Assembly (NCBI GenBank): GCA_022447065.1
Contig: JAKUUM010000003.1
Span: 50,994-114,993, forward strand
Reading direction: 5' to 3'
Length of the DNA stretch: 64,000 bases
From: SAR86 cluster bacterium
Lineage (GTDB): Bacteria > Pseudomonadota > Gammaproteobacteria > Magnimaribacterales > Magnimaribacteraceae
The notes below the pieces were generated by a model. It saw only the letters and a program-made list of their open reading frames with translations, was not told the DNA's origin and did no database searches. Position 1 is the first letter of the stretch. The number at the start of each line of letters is the position of its first letter. Made by a program: the position numbers and the translations under genes. Shown here in pieces: positions 57,090-64,000 of the stretch.

Positions 57090-57703
57090 TCTTTTAGTAG
57101 GTCTGTTCCCAATAATTCTTGTGCTTCCATCAATCCACCGGCGTTGATTACATTGATATAACCTAGCTGTTCAAGAGCCTGCTTGGCCTTCTCAGCACGG
57201 CTACCGCTTTGGCAGTAGACATATATTCTTTGAGTTTTTTTTATCTTCTCTTTTTGAATTTCGTTGCTAATGTTTTGCCACTCAATGTGTTTTGCTGAAC
57301 TGAGGTGTCCTTTATTCCATTCATCTAGAGTACGAACATCTATGACAAGAGCTTTGGATGCAGCAAGTATTTTCTTTACGGTGTCATTATCAATTTTTTT
57401 TATGGACTTGATGTGGCAAGGCATGTTCTCCGTGAAAATAGTGTCTCTAGTATGAGAACAAGTTCTAGATAAAGTACTTTTAAAAACTAATGTTTGCTCA
57501 AAAGGAAGGCTGGGACAGCGATTCAGCAAAGTTACCAAATAAGGCTGAGATTGAGTAGGTGACCAGACAATTAGCCTTTGGTTGTCAATTGCTTTCCAAT
57601 TGTTGATGTCTTGAACCCTGAAACAATCCTTTGATAAATTCTCTGCAGAAACTAGGAGGTTTGCAAAGAAAAGGCTTGATAAGATTAGAATAAGATTTTT
57701 CAT
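57086..57703 (-). CDS. Secreted rhodanese-domain protein
   Basis: 205 residues from the ATG at 57703, which gives a clean signal peptide (NLILILSSLFFANLLVSA); the open frame extends into the GGT gene. An N-terminal region with four Cys (about 25-100) is followed by a rhodanese domain: VIDVRTLDEWNKGHLSSAKH and active Cys in YVYCQSGSRAEKA. It lies between GGT (10 bases upstream) and the thioredoxin-like gene (4-base overlap), suggesting periplasmic sulfur chemistry. Confidence 0.85.
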   Translation of the reverse strand: MKNLILILSSLFFANLLVSAENLSKDCFRVQDINNWKAIDNQRLIVWSPTQSQPYLVTLLNRCPSLPFEQTLVFKSTLSRTCSHTRDTIFTENMPCHIKSIKKIDNDTVKKILAASKALVIDVRTLDEWNKGHLSSAKHIEWQNISNEIQKEKIKKTQRIYVYCQSGSRAEKAKQALEQLGYINVINAGGLMEAQELLGTDLLKE

Positions 57704-57713
57704 AATTAGAGTA

Positions 57714-59396
57714 TTAATAACCCGCAGCTTGTCCATCCTTTCGGCTTTCAGAAGCTCCAAAATAAACTCCATCTTTTAACATAATGGCTTGGTATCCACC
57801 GAAAATACCTTTTTCATATTTGATATTATGACCCATTTTCTTAAGAGCATGTTCAATGTCTTCTCCAAACCCTTTTTCTAGGCTTAAAGTGCCTCCATCA
57901 ATCATCTCTTCATCTGTTGGTTGAGATGAACCACTATGAACTATTCTAGGAGCATCGCCTGCTTCTTGAAGGTTAAAACCAAAGTCAATTAAGTTGATCA
58001 ATATCTGGGCATGCGCTTGGGGTTGGGTGGCTCCACCCATAACCCCAAAACTCATATAAGGTTGGTTATCTTTTGTTACAAAAGCTGGGATTATTGTATG
58101 GAAGGGACGCTTACCTCCTTCTATGACGTTTAAGTGACCTTCTTTTAAACTAAATAGTTCGCCACGATCCTGAAGCATGAAGCCTAAGTCAGGTGGTACC
58201 ATGCCAGAACCCATACCTCTGTAATTACTTTGGATCAAAGAAATCATATTCCCGTATTCATCTGCAGCGGTCAAATAAATAGTATCTCCGTTTTTGGGTA
58301 TTCCTGACTGATCGACAAGCGCGGGTTTTGCTAGATCTATCATTGCAGCCCTCTCCTTAGCATAACTTTTCGAAATTAATTGTTGAATGGGAATTTTGGC
58401 AAAATTTGGGTCTGCGTAATGTTTGGCACGATCCGCAAAAGCTAGTTTTTTAGCTTCCACAAATACATGAATATAGTCTGCGCTGAACAGACCCATTTTC
58501 TCTAAATTGAAGTTTTCAAGAATATTAAGGATTTGAAGTGCAGCGATTCCTTGGCCATTCGGTGGCAGTTCCCAAATATCATAACCCCTATAATTTGTAG
58601 AGACCGGTTCCACCCATTCTGAATGAAATTCTGCCAAATCTTGATAAGATAAAAATCCACCTTGGCCTTGAATAAAATCTGAAATTGTTTTCGCTACTTC
58701 TCCCTCATAAAAGCCTGCCCTTCCTTTCTTGGAGATGATTTCTAAAGTGTTTGCTAGTTGAGGATTTTTAAAGATGTGTCCTTTTTTAGTGGTTTCTCCA
58801 CCCTGCATCCACACTTCAGCGAAATTGGGGTACTTTTTGAATACATCTTTTGACCTATCAAGATAATAAGCAATGGTTTCTGTAACAGGGAAACCCTTTC
58901 GGGCGTATTCAATGGTGGGTTCAAAAAGCGAAGCAAAGCTTTGATTTCCAAATTTCTCGTGCAATTTAACCCAACCATCTACAGCACCAGGTACAGTAAC
59001 CGGCAAAGGACCGTAAGGAGGTATTTTGTTCAATTTTTGCTCTTTGAAGTAATCGAGAGTAATGGACTGAGGCGCTGGGCCACTTGCGTTTAAACCAAAG
59101 AGTTTCTGTTCTTTCGCATCCCAAACAATTGCAAATAAGTCGCCACCAATGCCATTTCCTGTTGGCTCCATAAGACCTAAAGCAATGTTTGCCGCAATGG
59201 CCGCATCTATAGCTGTGCCTCCTTTTTTTAAAATATCAAGGCCGATTTGGGTTGCTAGGGGATGACTGGTTGCAATCATTCCATGTTGACCAATGACTTC
59301 AGAACGACTGGCAAATTGTTCACCCGTCAATCGATCGTATCCGTAACCACTCATACTCATTAAACTCAGCAATAAAATGATGGACTTAGACTTCAT
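57714..59396 (-). CDS. Gamma-glutamyltransferase
   Basis: 560 residues with signal peptide (about 1-19). Ntn-hydrolase: GGTAIDAAIAANIALGLMEP early, nucleophile/cleavage Thr T372 in NGDTIYLTAAD, then SNYRGMGSGMVPPD and FGVMGGATQPQAH. It cleaves itself before T372. Releases glutamate from glutathione and other gamma-glutamyl compounds in the periplasm. Probably co-transcribed with the rhodanese and thioredoxin-like genes. Confidence 0.93.
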   Translation of the reverse strand: MKSKSIILLLSLMSMSGYGYDRLTGEQFASRSEVIGQHGMIATSHPLATQIGLDILKKGGTAIDAAIAANIALGLMEPTGNGIGGDLFAIVWDAKEQKLFGLNASGPAPQSITLDYFKEQKLNKIPPYGPLPVTVPGAVDGWVKLHEKFGNQSFASLFEPTIEYARKGFPVTETIAYYLDRSKDVFKKYPNFAEVWMQGGETTKKGHIFKNPQLANTLEIISKKGRAGFYEGEVAKTISDFIQGQGGFLSYQDLAEFHSEWVEPVSTNYRGYDIWELPPNGQGIAALQILNILENFNLEKMGLFSADYIHVFVEAKKLAFADRAKHYADPNFAKIPIQQLISKSYAKERAAMIDLAKPALVDQSGIPKNGDTIYLTAADEYGNMISLIQSNYRGMGSGMVPPDLGFMLQDRGELFSLKEGHLNVIEGGKRPFHTIIPAFVTKDNQPYMSFGVMGGATQPQAHAQILINLIDFGFNLQEAGDAPRIVHSGSSQPTDEEMIDGGTLSLEKGFGEDIEHALKKMGHNIKYEKGIFGGYQAIMLKDGVYFGASESRKDGQAAGY

Positions 59397-59408
59397 TATA
59401 AGCTTTGC

Positions 59409-60014
59409 TTAGCCGTGCTTTCCTTTGTTCCATCCTTTTTTAATTAAATATTTTTCAGCAGATTCTATAGCACCGTCTTCAAGGCTAGTTCCCATGCTAT
59501 CGTTCCATCTGTTTAAATAACCAAATAAGGATATAACACCCAGAATTTCGACTATTTCTCCATCGTCCCAATGATCGTGAAGCCTTTGATTTAGGCTCTC
59601 ATCAACCGCATTAGGAACTTGAGAGGCTGCCAAAGCAAAATCCAATGCTGCCCTTTCCGCTTCGTTAAATGCTTGGTGCGTTCGATACTCCCAAATATTA
59701 TCTAATTGCTCTTGGTTGGCTCCGTATCTCTCAGCCGCTCTGATCGAGTGTGCTTGGCAGTATCTGCAACCGGCTGCATTACTACTTACCCAAGCTATCA
59801 TCCTTTTCAAAGCTGAAGTGACTCTTCCATGATTTGCCATCACGGCCATGTTTAAATTTATAAAAGAGCTAGCTATCTCCGGTCTTATCTGCATTGTCAA
59901 TACAGAGTTGGGGCAAAACCCAAGAGTTTCATTAAAAAACTCAGCCAGTTTCTTAACTTCTGAATTGCTTTCTGGTGAAAGAGGTTTTACTAAAGGCATG
60001 TTTTCATTCTTCAT
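59409..60014 (-). CDS. AhpD-like/carboxymuconolactone decarboxylase family peroxidase-related protein
   Basis: 201 residues. CMD/AhpD fold with redox cysteines C83 and C86 in GCRYCQAHSIRAAER and LDFALAASQVPN downstream. Related proteins are alkylhydroperoxidase-like. It starts 13 bases before GGT on the same strand, so it may lead that operon. Exact activity unknown. Confidence 0.85.
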   Translation of the reverse strand: MKNENMPLVKPLSPESNSEVKKLAEFFNETLGFCPNSVLTMQIRPEIASSFINLNMAVMANHGRVTSALKRMIAWVSSNAAGCRYCQAHSIRAAERYGANQEQLDNIWEYRTHQAFNEAERAALDFALAASQVPNAVDESLNQRLHDHWDDGEIVEILGVISLFGYLNRWNDSMGTSLEDGAIESAEKYLIKKGWNKGKHG

Positions 60015-60115
60015 CTGATTTCAGTATATTTTAATTGTTAGAAATGCAGAAAAGAATAAAATGAATTTGTGACGAAAAGATTACTGATTTGTCCTTATCC
60101 CTTAGGAGTAAGCCC

Positions 60116-60535
60116 ATGACCTCAATGACACAACAAGAAAGACAAGATTTTTTGGCCGATCTTCATGTGGGTGTTTTATCACTTAGTGATGACTCTCGTG
60201 GGCCCCTAACCGTTCCCATTTGGTATGACTATGATCCAGGTGGTGAGCTCTGGTTCATCACGGGACCTGATTCACGCAAAGGAAAATTACTTGAAGTGGG
60301 AGTTAATTTGAGTCTAGTGGCTCAATCAGAGGATCCACCTTATAAGTACGTCAGTGTCGAAGGGCCCGTCACGTCCATTCACGAAGCGAACAAAGACGAC
60401 TTGCTTGCCATGGCTGTGCGTTATCTGGGACCCGAGGCTGGTAAACAATATACCGAAAATAGTGAAACCGGAGGCGGTGTAATAGTTCGAGTAAAACCTG
60501 AACGCTGGTTAAGCGTCGACTACGCTAAGGCTTAG
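60116..60535 (+). CDS. Pyridoxamine 5'-phosphate oxidase-related protein, GC-rich
   Basis: 139 residues from the ATG at 60116, chosen for TAGGAG 7 bases upstream; the frame is open from a TTG at 60089. Split barrel: LSLSDDSRGPLTVPIWYDY, ELWFITGPDSRKGKLL, YKYVSVEGPV and the C-terminal RVKPERWLSVDY. Codons are visibly richer in G+C (about half; one 60-base line reaches 58%) than neighbours, a sign of recent transfer. Cofactor may be FMN or F420. Confidence 0.8.
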   Translation: MTSMTQQERQDFLADLHVGVLSLSDDSRGPLTVPIWYDYDPGGELWFITGPDSRKGKLLEVGVNLSLVAQSEDPPYKYVSVEGPVTSIHEANKDDLLAMAVRYLGPEAGKQYTENSETGGGVIVRVKPERWLSVDYAKA

Positions 60536-60561
60536 AGGTTTAAACATTTAATTCTAATTCT

Positions 60562-60984
60562 CTACCACTCTCCCGTGTTCTCCATTGAAACCCAAGGTTC
60601 TTTAGGTTCCAAAGGTTTTCCTATTTGGAGGAGTTCAATAGATATATTGTCGGGAGATCTTACAAATGCCATATAGCCGTCTCTAGGTGGTCTATTAATT
60701 ACCACCCCAGCCTTTTTCAAACGTGAACATATTGCATAGATATCTATTACGTTATAGGCCAGGTGGCCAAAATTCCTTGAGCTAGAATCTAAATTATCTC
60801 CATCCCAATTATAGGTAAGTTCTACCTGAGCAGACTTATCATCTGGAGCTGAAAGAAAAATTAGTGTAAATCTGCCTTCCTTATTATCAATTCTTCTTAT
60901 TTCTTTTAAACCAAGATGGTCGCAATAAAATTCTAGAGAAGATTCAACATTACTGATTCGCAACATGGTATGAAGGTATTTCAT
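60562..60984 (-). CDS. gloA: Lactoylglutathione lyase (glyoxalase I)
   Basis: 140 residues, VOC fold. All four metal ligands expected from E. coli GloA can be placed: H5 (LHTMLRI), E55 (VELTYNW), H74 (FGHLAY) and E117 (SIELLQ). Detoxifies methylglyoxal with glutathione, a link to the GGT upstream. Single gene. Confidence 0.85.
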   Translation of the reverse strand: MKYLHTMLRISNVESSLEFYCDHLGLKEIRRIDNKEGRFTLIFLSAPDDKSAQVELTYNWDGDNLDSSSRNFGHLAYNVIDIYAICSRLKKAGVVINRPPRDGYMAFVRSPDNISIELLQIGKPLEPKEPWVSMENTGEW

Positions 60985-61015
60985 GGTTATTTAGGCATTA
61001 AGGATGAATATAATT

Positions 61016-62446
61016 TCACACTGCGTATACCGACGGTGTCCTATTAATCCAGGGTTCTGACTCCTCTAACTGACGAGCAATATCAATTAGAACTCTCTCA
61101 TTGCCCATGGCTGCAAAGAAGTGCATTCCCAAGGGAAGGCCGCCTGGACCAATTGCACAAGGAACTGATATTGCGGGAAGACCAGTCATATTTGCAATTG
61201 GTGTGCCTGGTATAAGACTTGAAGCTTCATCAAACCACTGCTCAAGAGAAACATCTGAATTCAGAGTTATCGAGCCTCCAACCTTAGGAGTTCCCTTAAT
61301 AAAAGTAGGTGTGAGTAACAAATCCCAATTATGGAAAAATTCACCGAATTCCCTGCTCATCTGATTTGAAAGAGCCATTGTTTGGTTTACATCAAAACCA
61401 GTAACTTTTTCTCCTTCTCTTACCATTTTTAAAGTAATTGACTCTAAAGTACTTGAATCAGGAGTTCTATTGGTCATTGGCGCAACACTATGAACAACAA
61501 AATGAGCCAATGAATACCAAAGAACTTTAAAAGCATCGAAGTAATCAGCTTGAACAGCTGTAGGCGTAGCCTCTTCAACCTTATGACCCTTCTCCCTAAG
61601 TGACTGAGCAATTCGTTCCAATTCATCCCTTATTCCTGACTCAAGTGGACCTGAACCCCAGTCATCAAAACTCACCGCAATACTATATGTTTCTGGAGCT
61701 TTTTCTAATCCAGCTAAAAAAGACTCTTGAATAAAGCTGTTCATCACTCCTTCCCCTGCGGCTGGTTTTGACACTGCATCAAGAAAAGCTGCTGTGTCTC
61801 TAACTGTACGACTGTTGCAACCTTCTGCAATTAAAGGAGAAGAGACATCATTCATAATGGGCCCCAAACTCACCCTGCCTCTACTAGTTTTAAGACCTAG
61901 ATTACCGCAACAACTTGCAGGTATTCGCGTAGATCCTCCACCATCGTTACTGTGAGCTAAAGGAACTACACCGGAAGCAACTAAAGCTGCAGACCCTCCA
62001 CTTGATCCTCCTGCAATGTGATCAGTATTCCAAGGATTACGAGTAATTCCATGAGATACAGACTCCGTTGTTAGAGTTAAACCGAATTCCGGACAAGCGC
62101 TCCTTCCAATTAACTGGAAACCTGAATTAAGGACATTTTGAGCAAAATTTGTTGTTAAAGGTGACACTAATCCTGCGGTTAACCTAGAGCCACTTTCTTG
62201 TGTTATGCCTATTACACTAGCCCCAAGGTCCTTCATAAAAGTAGGGACACCTCTGAATTTAGCTCCCTCTATTGCTTCCTCTTGGTAAGGTTCGTCGAAA
62301 ATTGAAACAATAGCATTCAACTTATCGTTTACTTTCTTAGCAGCTTCTTGAGCCAATGTAGCGAGCTCATCTGGAGTAATTTCCCCTTTTTCAACTAGCT
62401 CGGCCAAGCCTATTGCATCGTATTTAACGTATTCTCCTAGTTTCAT
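61016..62446 (-). CDS. Amidase signature family hydrolase
   Basis: 476 residues. Ser-cisSer-Lys triad: K72 (FMKDLG), S148 (AGGSSGGSAA) and S172 (GGGSTRIPAS). PWNTDHIAGGSSGG is the core signature. Not GatA by context (no gatB/C). Hydrolyses an amide of unknown kind. Single gene, followed by gloA at 30 bases. Confidence 0.9.
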   Translation of the reverse strand: MKLGEYVKYDAIGLAELVEKGEITPDELATLAQEAAKKVNDKLNAIVSIFDEPYQEEAIEGAKFRGVPTFMKDLGASVIGITQESGSRLTAGLVSPLTTNFAQNVLNSGFQLIGRSACPEFGLTLTTESVSHGITRNPWNTDHIAGGSSGGSAALVASGVVPLAHSNDGGGSTRIPASCCGNLGLKTSRGRVSLGPIMNDVSSPLIAEGCNSRTVRDTAAFLDAVSKPAAGEGVMNSFIQESFLAGLEKAPETYSIAVSFDDWGSGPLESGIRDELERIAQSLREKGHKVEEATPTAVQADYFDAFKVLWYSLAHFVVHSVAPMTNRTPDSSTLESITLKMVREGEKVTGFDVNQTMALSNQMSREFGEFFHNWDLLLTPTFIKGTPKVGGSITLNSDVSLEQWFDEASSLIPGTPIANMTGLPAISVPCAIGPGGLPLGMHFFAAMGNERVLIDIARQLEESEPWINRTPSVYAV

Positions 62447-62782
62447 TAATTTCTCCTTTACTTAGTAATTATTACATTTAATGTTTTAGGAAGTGGAAAT
62501 AAATCAATAACTCCAAGTTCAATCCTGAAATAATAAACCACAAAAACAGCTGTACCTACTGCAAAACTTGATCACTCAGTCATTGATCATAATAATAACC
62601 ATTCCTTTAAAGATCACCCATTGGAAAATAGCAAAGAGCAGGGAAACCTCACAACCTCAAAAGGGAGAAAAGTTTAATACTGTAAAACCACGAAGCAAAC
62701 GGTTCCAACTTTCCCCGTTTAGCTCCACCGCTTAGTCCAATTTGGAATACTCTTCAGATCTGTTATAAAGGGGAGTTAGAAA
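62447..62782. other. Intergenic region upstream of the amidase and VOC genes
   Basis: About 336 bases, no supported gene. Holds both divergent promoters. Two TTGATCA heptamers (62569-62575 and 62584-62590) lie 15 bases apart in direct order; each contains a TGATCA palindrome and could be an operator. A GGGGAG ribosome site precedes the VOC start. Confidence 0.4.
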
Positions 62783-63145
62783 ATGGTAATAGCTCAGATT
62801 AGAACAACCAATATTGAGGAATCAATAGATTTTTATATCAACAAACTTGGGTTTAAGCTGGAATTCTCTTATCGGGATTTCTATGCAGGAATTGAAACAG
62901 GAAATGGAACTTTTCATTTAAAACTTGTAGATAACAAGGAACCTTCAATAGATTTTGTGAAACAAGGAGGTCACTTTCATCTTTATTTCCCTACTAAAGA
63001 TGCACTGGAAAAGGTAAAAGATCTAAAATCCAAAGGAGTTAAGTTTCTAACTGAAGCTCACGATACTGACTATTCCAAGAATGAATTCTCCATAGTAGAT
63101 AATCAAGGGCACACTTTATTTTTTGGTGAAATCAACGAAGATTAG
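62783..63145 (+). CDS. VOC/glyoxalase-bleomycin resistance family protein
   Basis: 120 residues, two beta-alpha-beta-beta-beta units. IAQIRTTNIEESIDFYINKLGFKLEF (N-terminal module), HFHLYFPTKDALEKV in the middle, and FSIVDNQGHTLFFGE at the end. Metal ligands are plausible but not certain. Substrate unknown; could be dioxygenase-like or a resistance protein. A good ribosome site precedes the ATG. Confidence 0.8.
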   Translation: MVIAQIRTTNIEESIDFYINKLGFKLEFSYRDFYAGIETGNGTFHLKLVDNKEPSIDFVKQGGHFHLYFPTKDALEKVKDLKSKGVKFLTEAHDTDYSKNEFSIVDNQGHTLFFGEINED

Positions 63146-63288
63146 AGACGTTAAAGCTATCAGTTTTATTGTGTTCAGTAATAAATGTTCTTTAATGAGT
63201 GAGTTGAAATAAGTTGATTCCAACTTTCCTTGCAACAATTCATCAAGATTTTGAACGGTATCTACAATGACTCATGACGGTAAATAAA

Positions 63289-64000
63289 ATGAGACTAAAA
63301 AGGTTTGCTGAAAAATTTATTGTTATTCTTTTTACTGTCTCGCTTAATTCATGTTCTGTGGTAGGACAGTGGTGGTATGACCGCCTTGACATTTATCTTG
63401 CAAATTATTTCTTTGAATATGCTGAATTCACTAATAATCAAAAATATTTCATCAGAAAAACGACTAAAGAATTTAAGAGTTGGAATGCGAATTCTGAATT
63501 ACCCAAATACAAGGATCTTTTAGTTGAAGTTAAAACTTTGAATAAAAAAAATACAAGCAAAGATATAGAAAAAATAATTGTTAATGGAAGAACACTTTTT
63601 CAAGAAAGTTATTATTTCTTTACTCCCTATATAGTAACTTTCTGTGAAGAATTAACTGATCAACAAGTTGATGAAATTTCTTTGAGTTTGAGAAAAAGAA
63701 TAGATAAATGGAAGTCTTCTTTAGAAGAATCAAAAAACGAAGACTCTGTTAAAAACTCAATTGAGTCGTTTAGTAGATTCTCAAGATTTGTAGGAGTGAA
63801 ATTGACAAGGGAACAAGAAAATGAGTTAAAAAGACTCTATCCGAGAATTGAGAATTCTGGGTCTTATTCAATAGAGGACCAAAAAATTTGGAATACAAAC
63901 TTAATTTCTATTTTAGAGTCGAGGAAAAAAGTAGGTTTTAAATCTAAAATAACATTGCATCTTGATTCTTTACTAAAAACCATAGAGGACAATGAAAGTG
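63289..64000 (+). CDS. Lipoprotein, DUF6279-like (cut by window edge)
   Basis: About 237 residues visible from the ATG at 63289; an in-frame ATG at 63274 is also possible. Lipobox LNSC near residue 22 after a hydrophobic stretch (FIVILFTVSLNS). WWYDRLDIYLANYF then follows, the pattern of DUF6279 lipoproteins. The rest is helical and charged. The gene runs off the right edge. Function unknown. Confidence 0.7.
   Translation, partial: MRLKRFAEKFIVILFTVSLNSCSVVGQWWYDRLDIYLANYFFEYAEFTNNQKYFIRKTTKEFKSWNANSELPKYKDLLVEVKTLNKKNTSKDIEKIIVNGRTLFQESYYFFTPYIVTFCEELTDQQVDEISLSLRKRIDKWKSSLEESKNEDSVKNSIESFSRFSRFVGVKLTREQENELKRLYPRIENSGSYSIEDQKIWNTNLISILESRKKVGFKSKITLHLDSLLKTIEDNES

Noticed and set aside
62569..62590. 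Two TTGATCA heptamers 15 bases apart
   Set aside because: Suggestive of an operator, but too short to separate from chance without comparison.

Overview
The window is a compact, AT-rich (roughly 36-38% GC by eye) stretch of a gammaproteobacterial chromosome, probably from a streamlined marine heterotroph. SAR86-like is a guess from gene content, not proven. The class is indicated by full-length PlsB, RsmJ, SdhE, YgfZ, an RpoE-RseA-MucD-LepA-LepB-Rnc-Era-RecO-AcpS block and the divergent trmJ/suhB pair. Genes overlap by 1-20 bases at many junctions, and convergent genes often meet tail to tail with no room for a classical terminator.

Layout. 1-3.5 kb: truncated acyl-CoA dehydrogenase, secreted metallo-beta-lactamase-fold hydrolase, aldo/keto reductase, Coq4-like protein, membrane-anchored split-barrel protein. 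3.6-8 kb: two ABC-2 exporter operons on either side of tRNA-Glu. The first is bracketed by a duplicated tRNA-Glu 3' end. The second is led by a YtrA-type GntR repressor with a candidate operator. 8-34.6 kb: housekeeping core, nearly all on the minus strand: trmJ/suhB, queA-tgt-yajC-secD-secF, tRNA-Leu, plsB, rsmJ-uppP-tsaB-adk-acpS-recO-era-rnc-lepB-lepA-mucD-rseA-rpoE, glk-sdhE, ygfZ, ung, serA, glpK. A cluster of three DnaA boxes next to an AT-rich gap lies between ung and serA. 34.6-41.3 kb: plus-strand nrdA-nrdB-ugpQ-rhodanese-alcohol dehydrogenase, with two NrdR boxes and DnaA-box-like sites upstream of nrdA. 41.4-64 kb: accessory metabolism: FAD oxidoreductase, desaturase, crotonase, three Fe(II)/2-oxoglutarate dioxygenases, haloalkane dehalogenase, epoxide-hydrolase-like enzyme, indoleamine 2,3-dioxygenase, gamma-glutamyltransferase with secreted thioredoxin and rhodanese partners, two flavin/PNPOx split barrels, glyoxalases, amidase and a truncated lipoprotein.

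How the genes work together. The core block links protein export and quality control (SecDF-YajC, LepB, MucD under sigma-E), tRNA modification (QueA, Tgt, TrmJ, TsaB), phospholipid synthesis (PlsB, GlpK, UgpQ) and dNTP supply (NrdAB). The right third looks like a scavenging and detoxification inventory: dioxygenases and hydrolases acting on halogenated, epoxide, aromatic or branched-chain compounds, and periplasmic turnover of glutathione and nucleotides. No phage, IS element, CRISPR array or classical defence system was seen. The most unusual signals are regulatory or architectural: the tRNA-Glu duplication, the DnaA-box cluster, the mirrored trmJ/suhB promoter, a sigma-E operon without rseB/rseC, and several -10 elements that sit almost on start codons.
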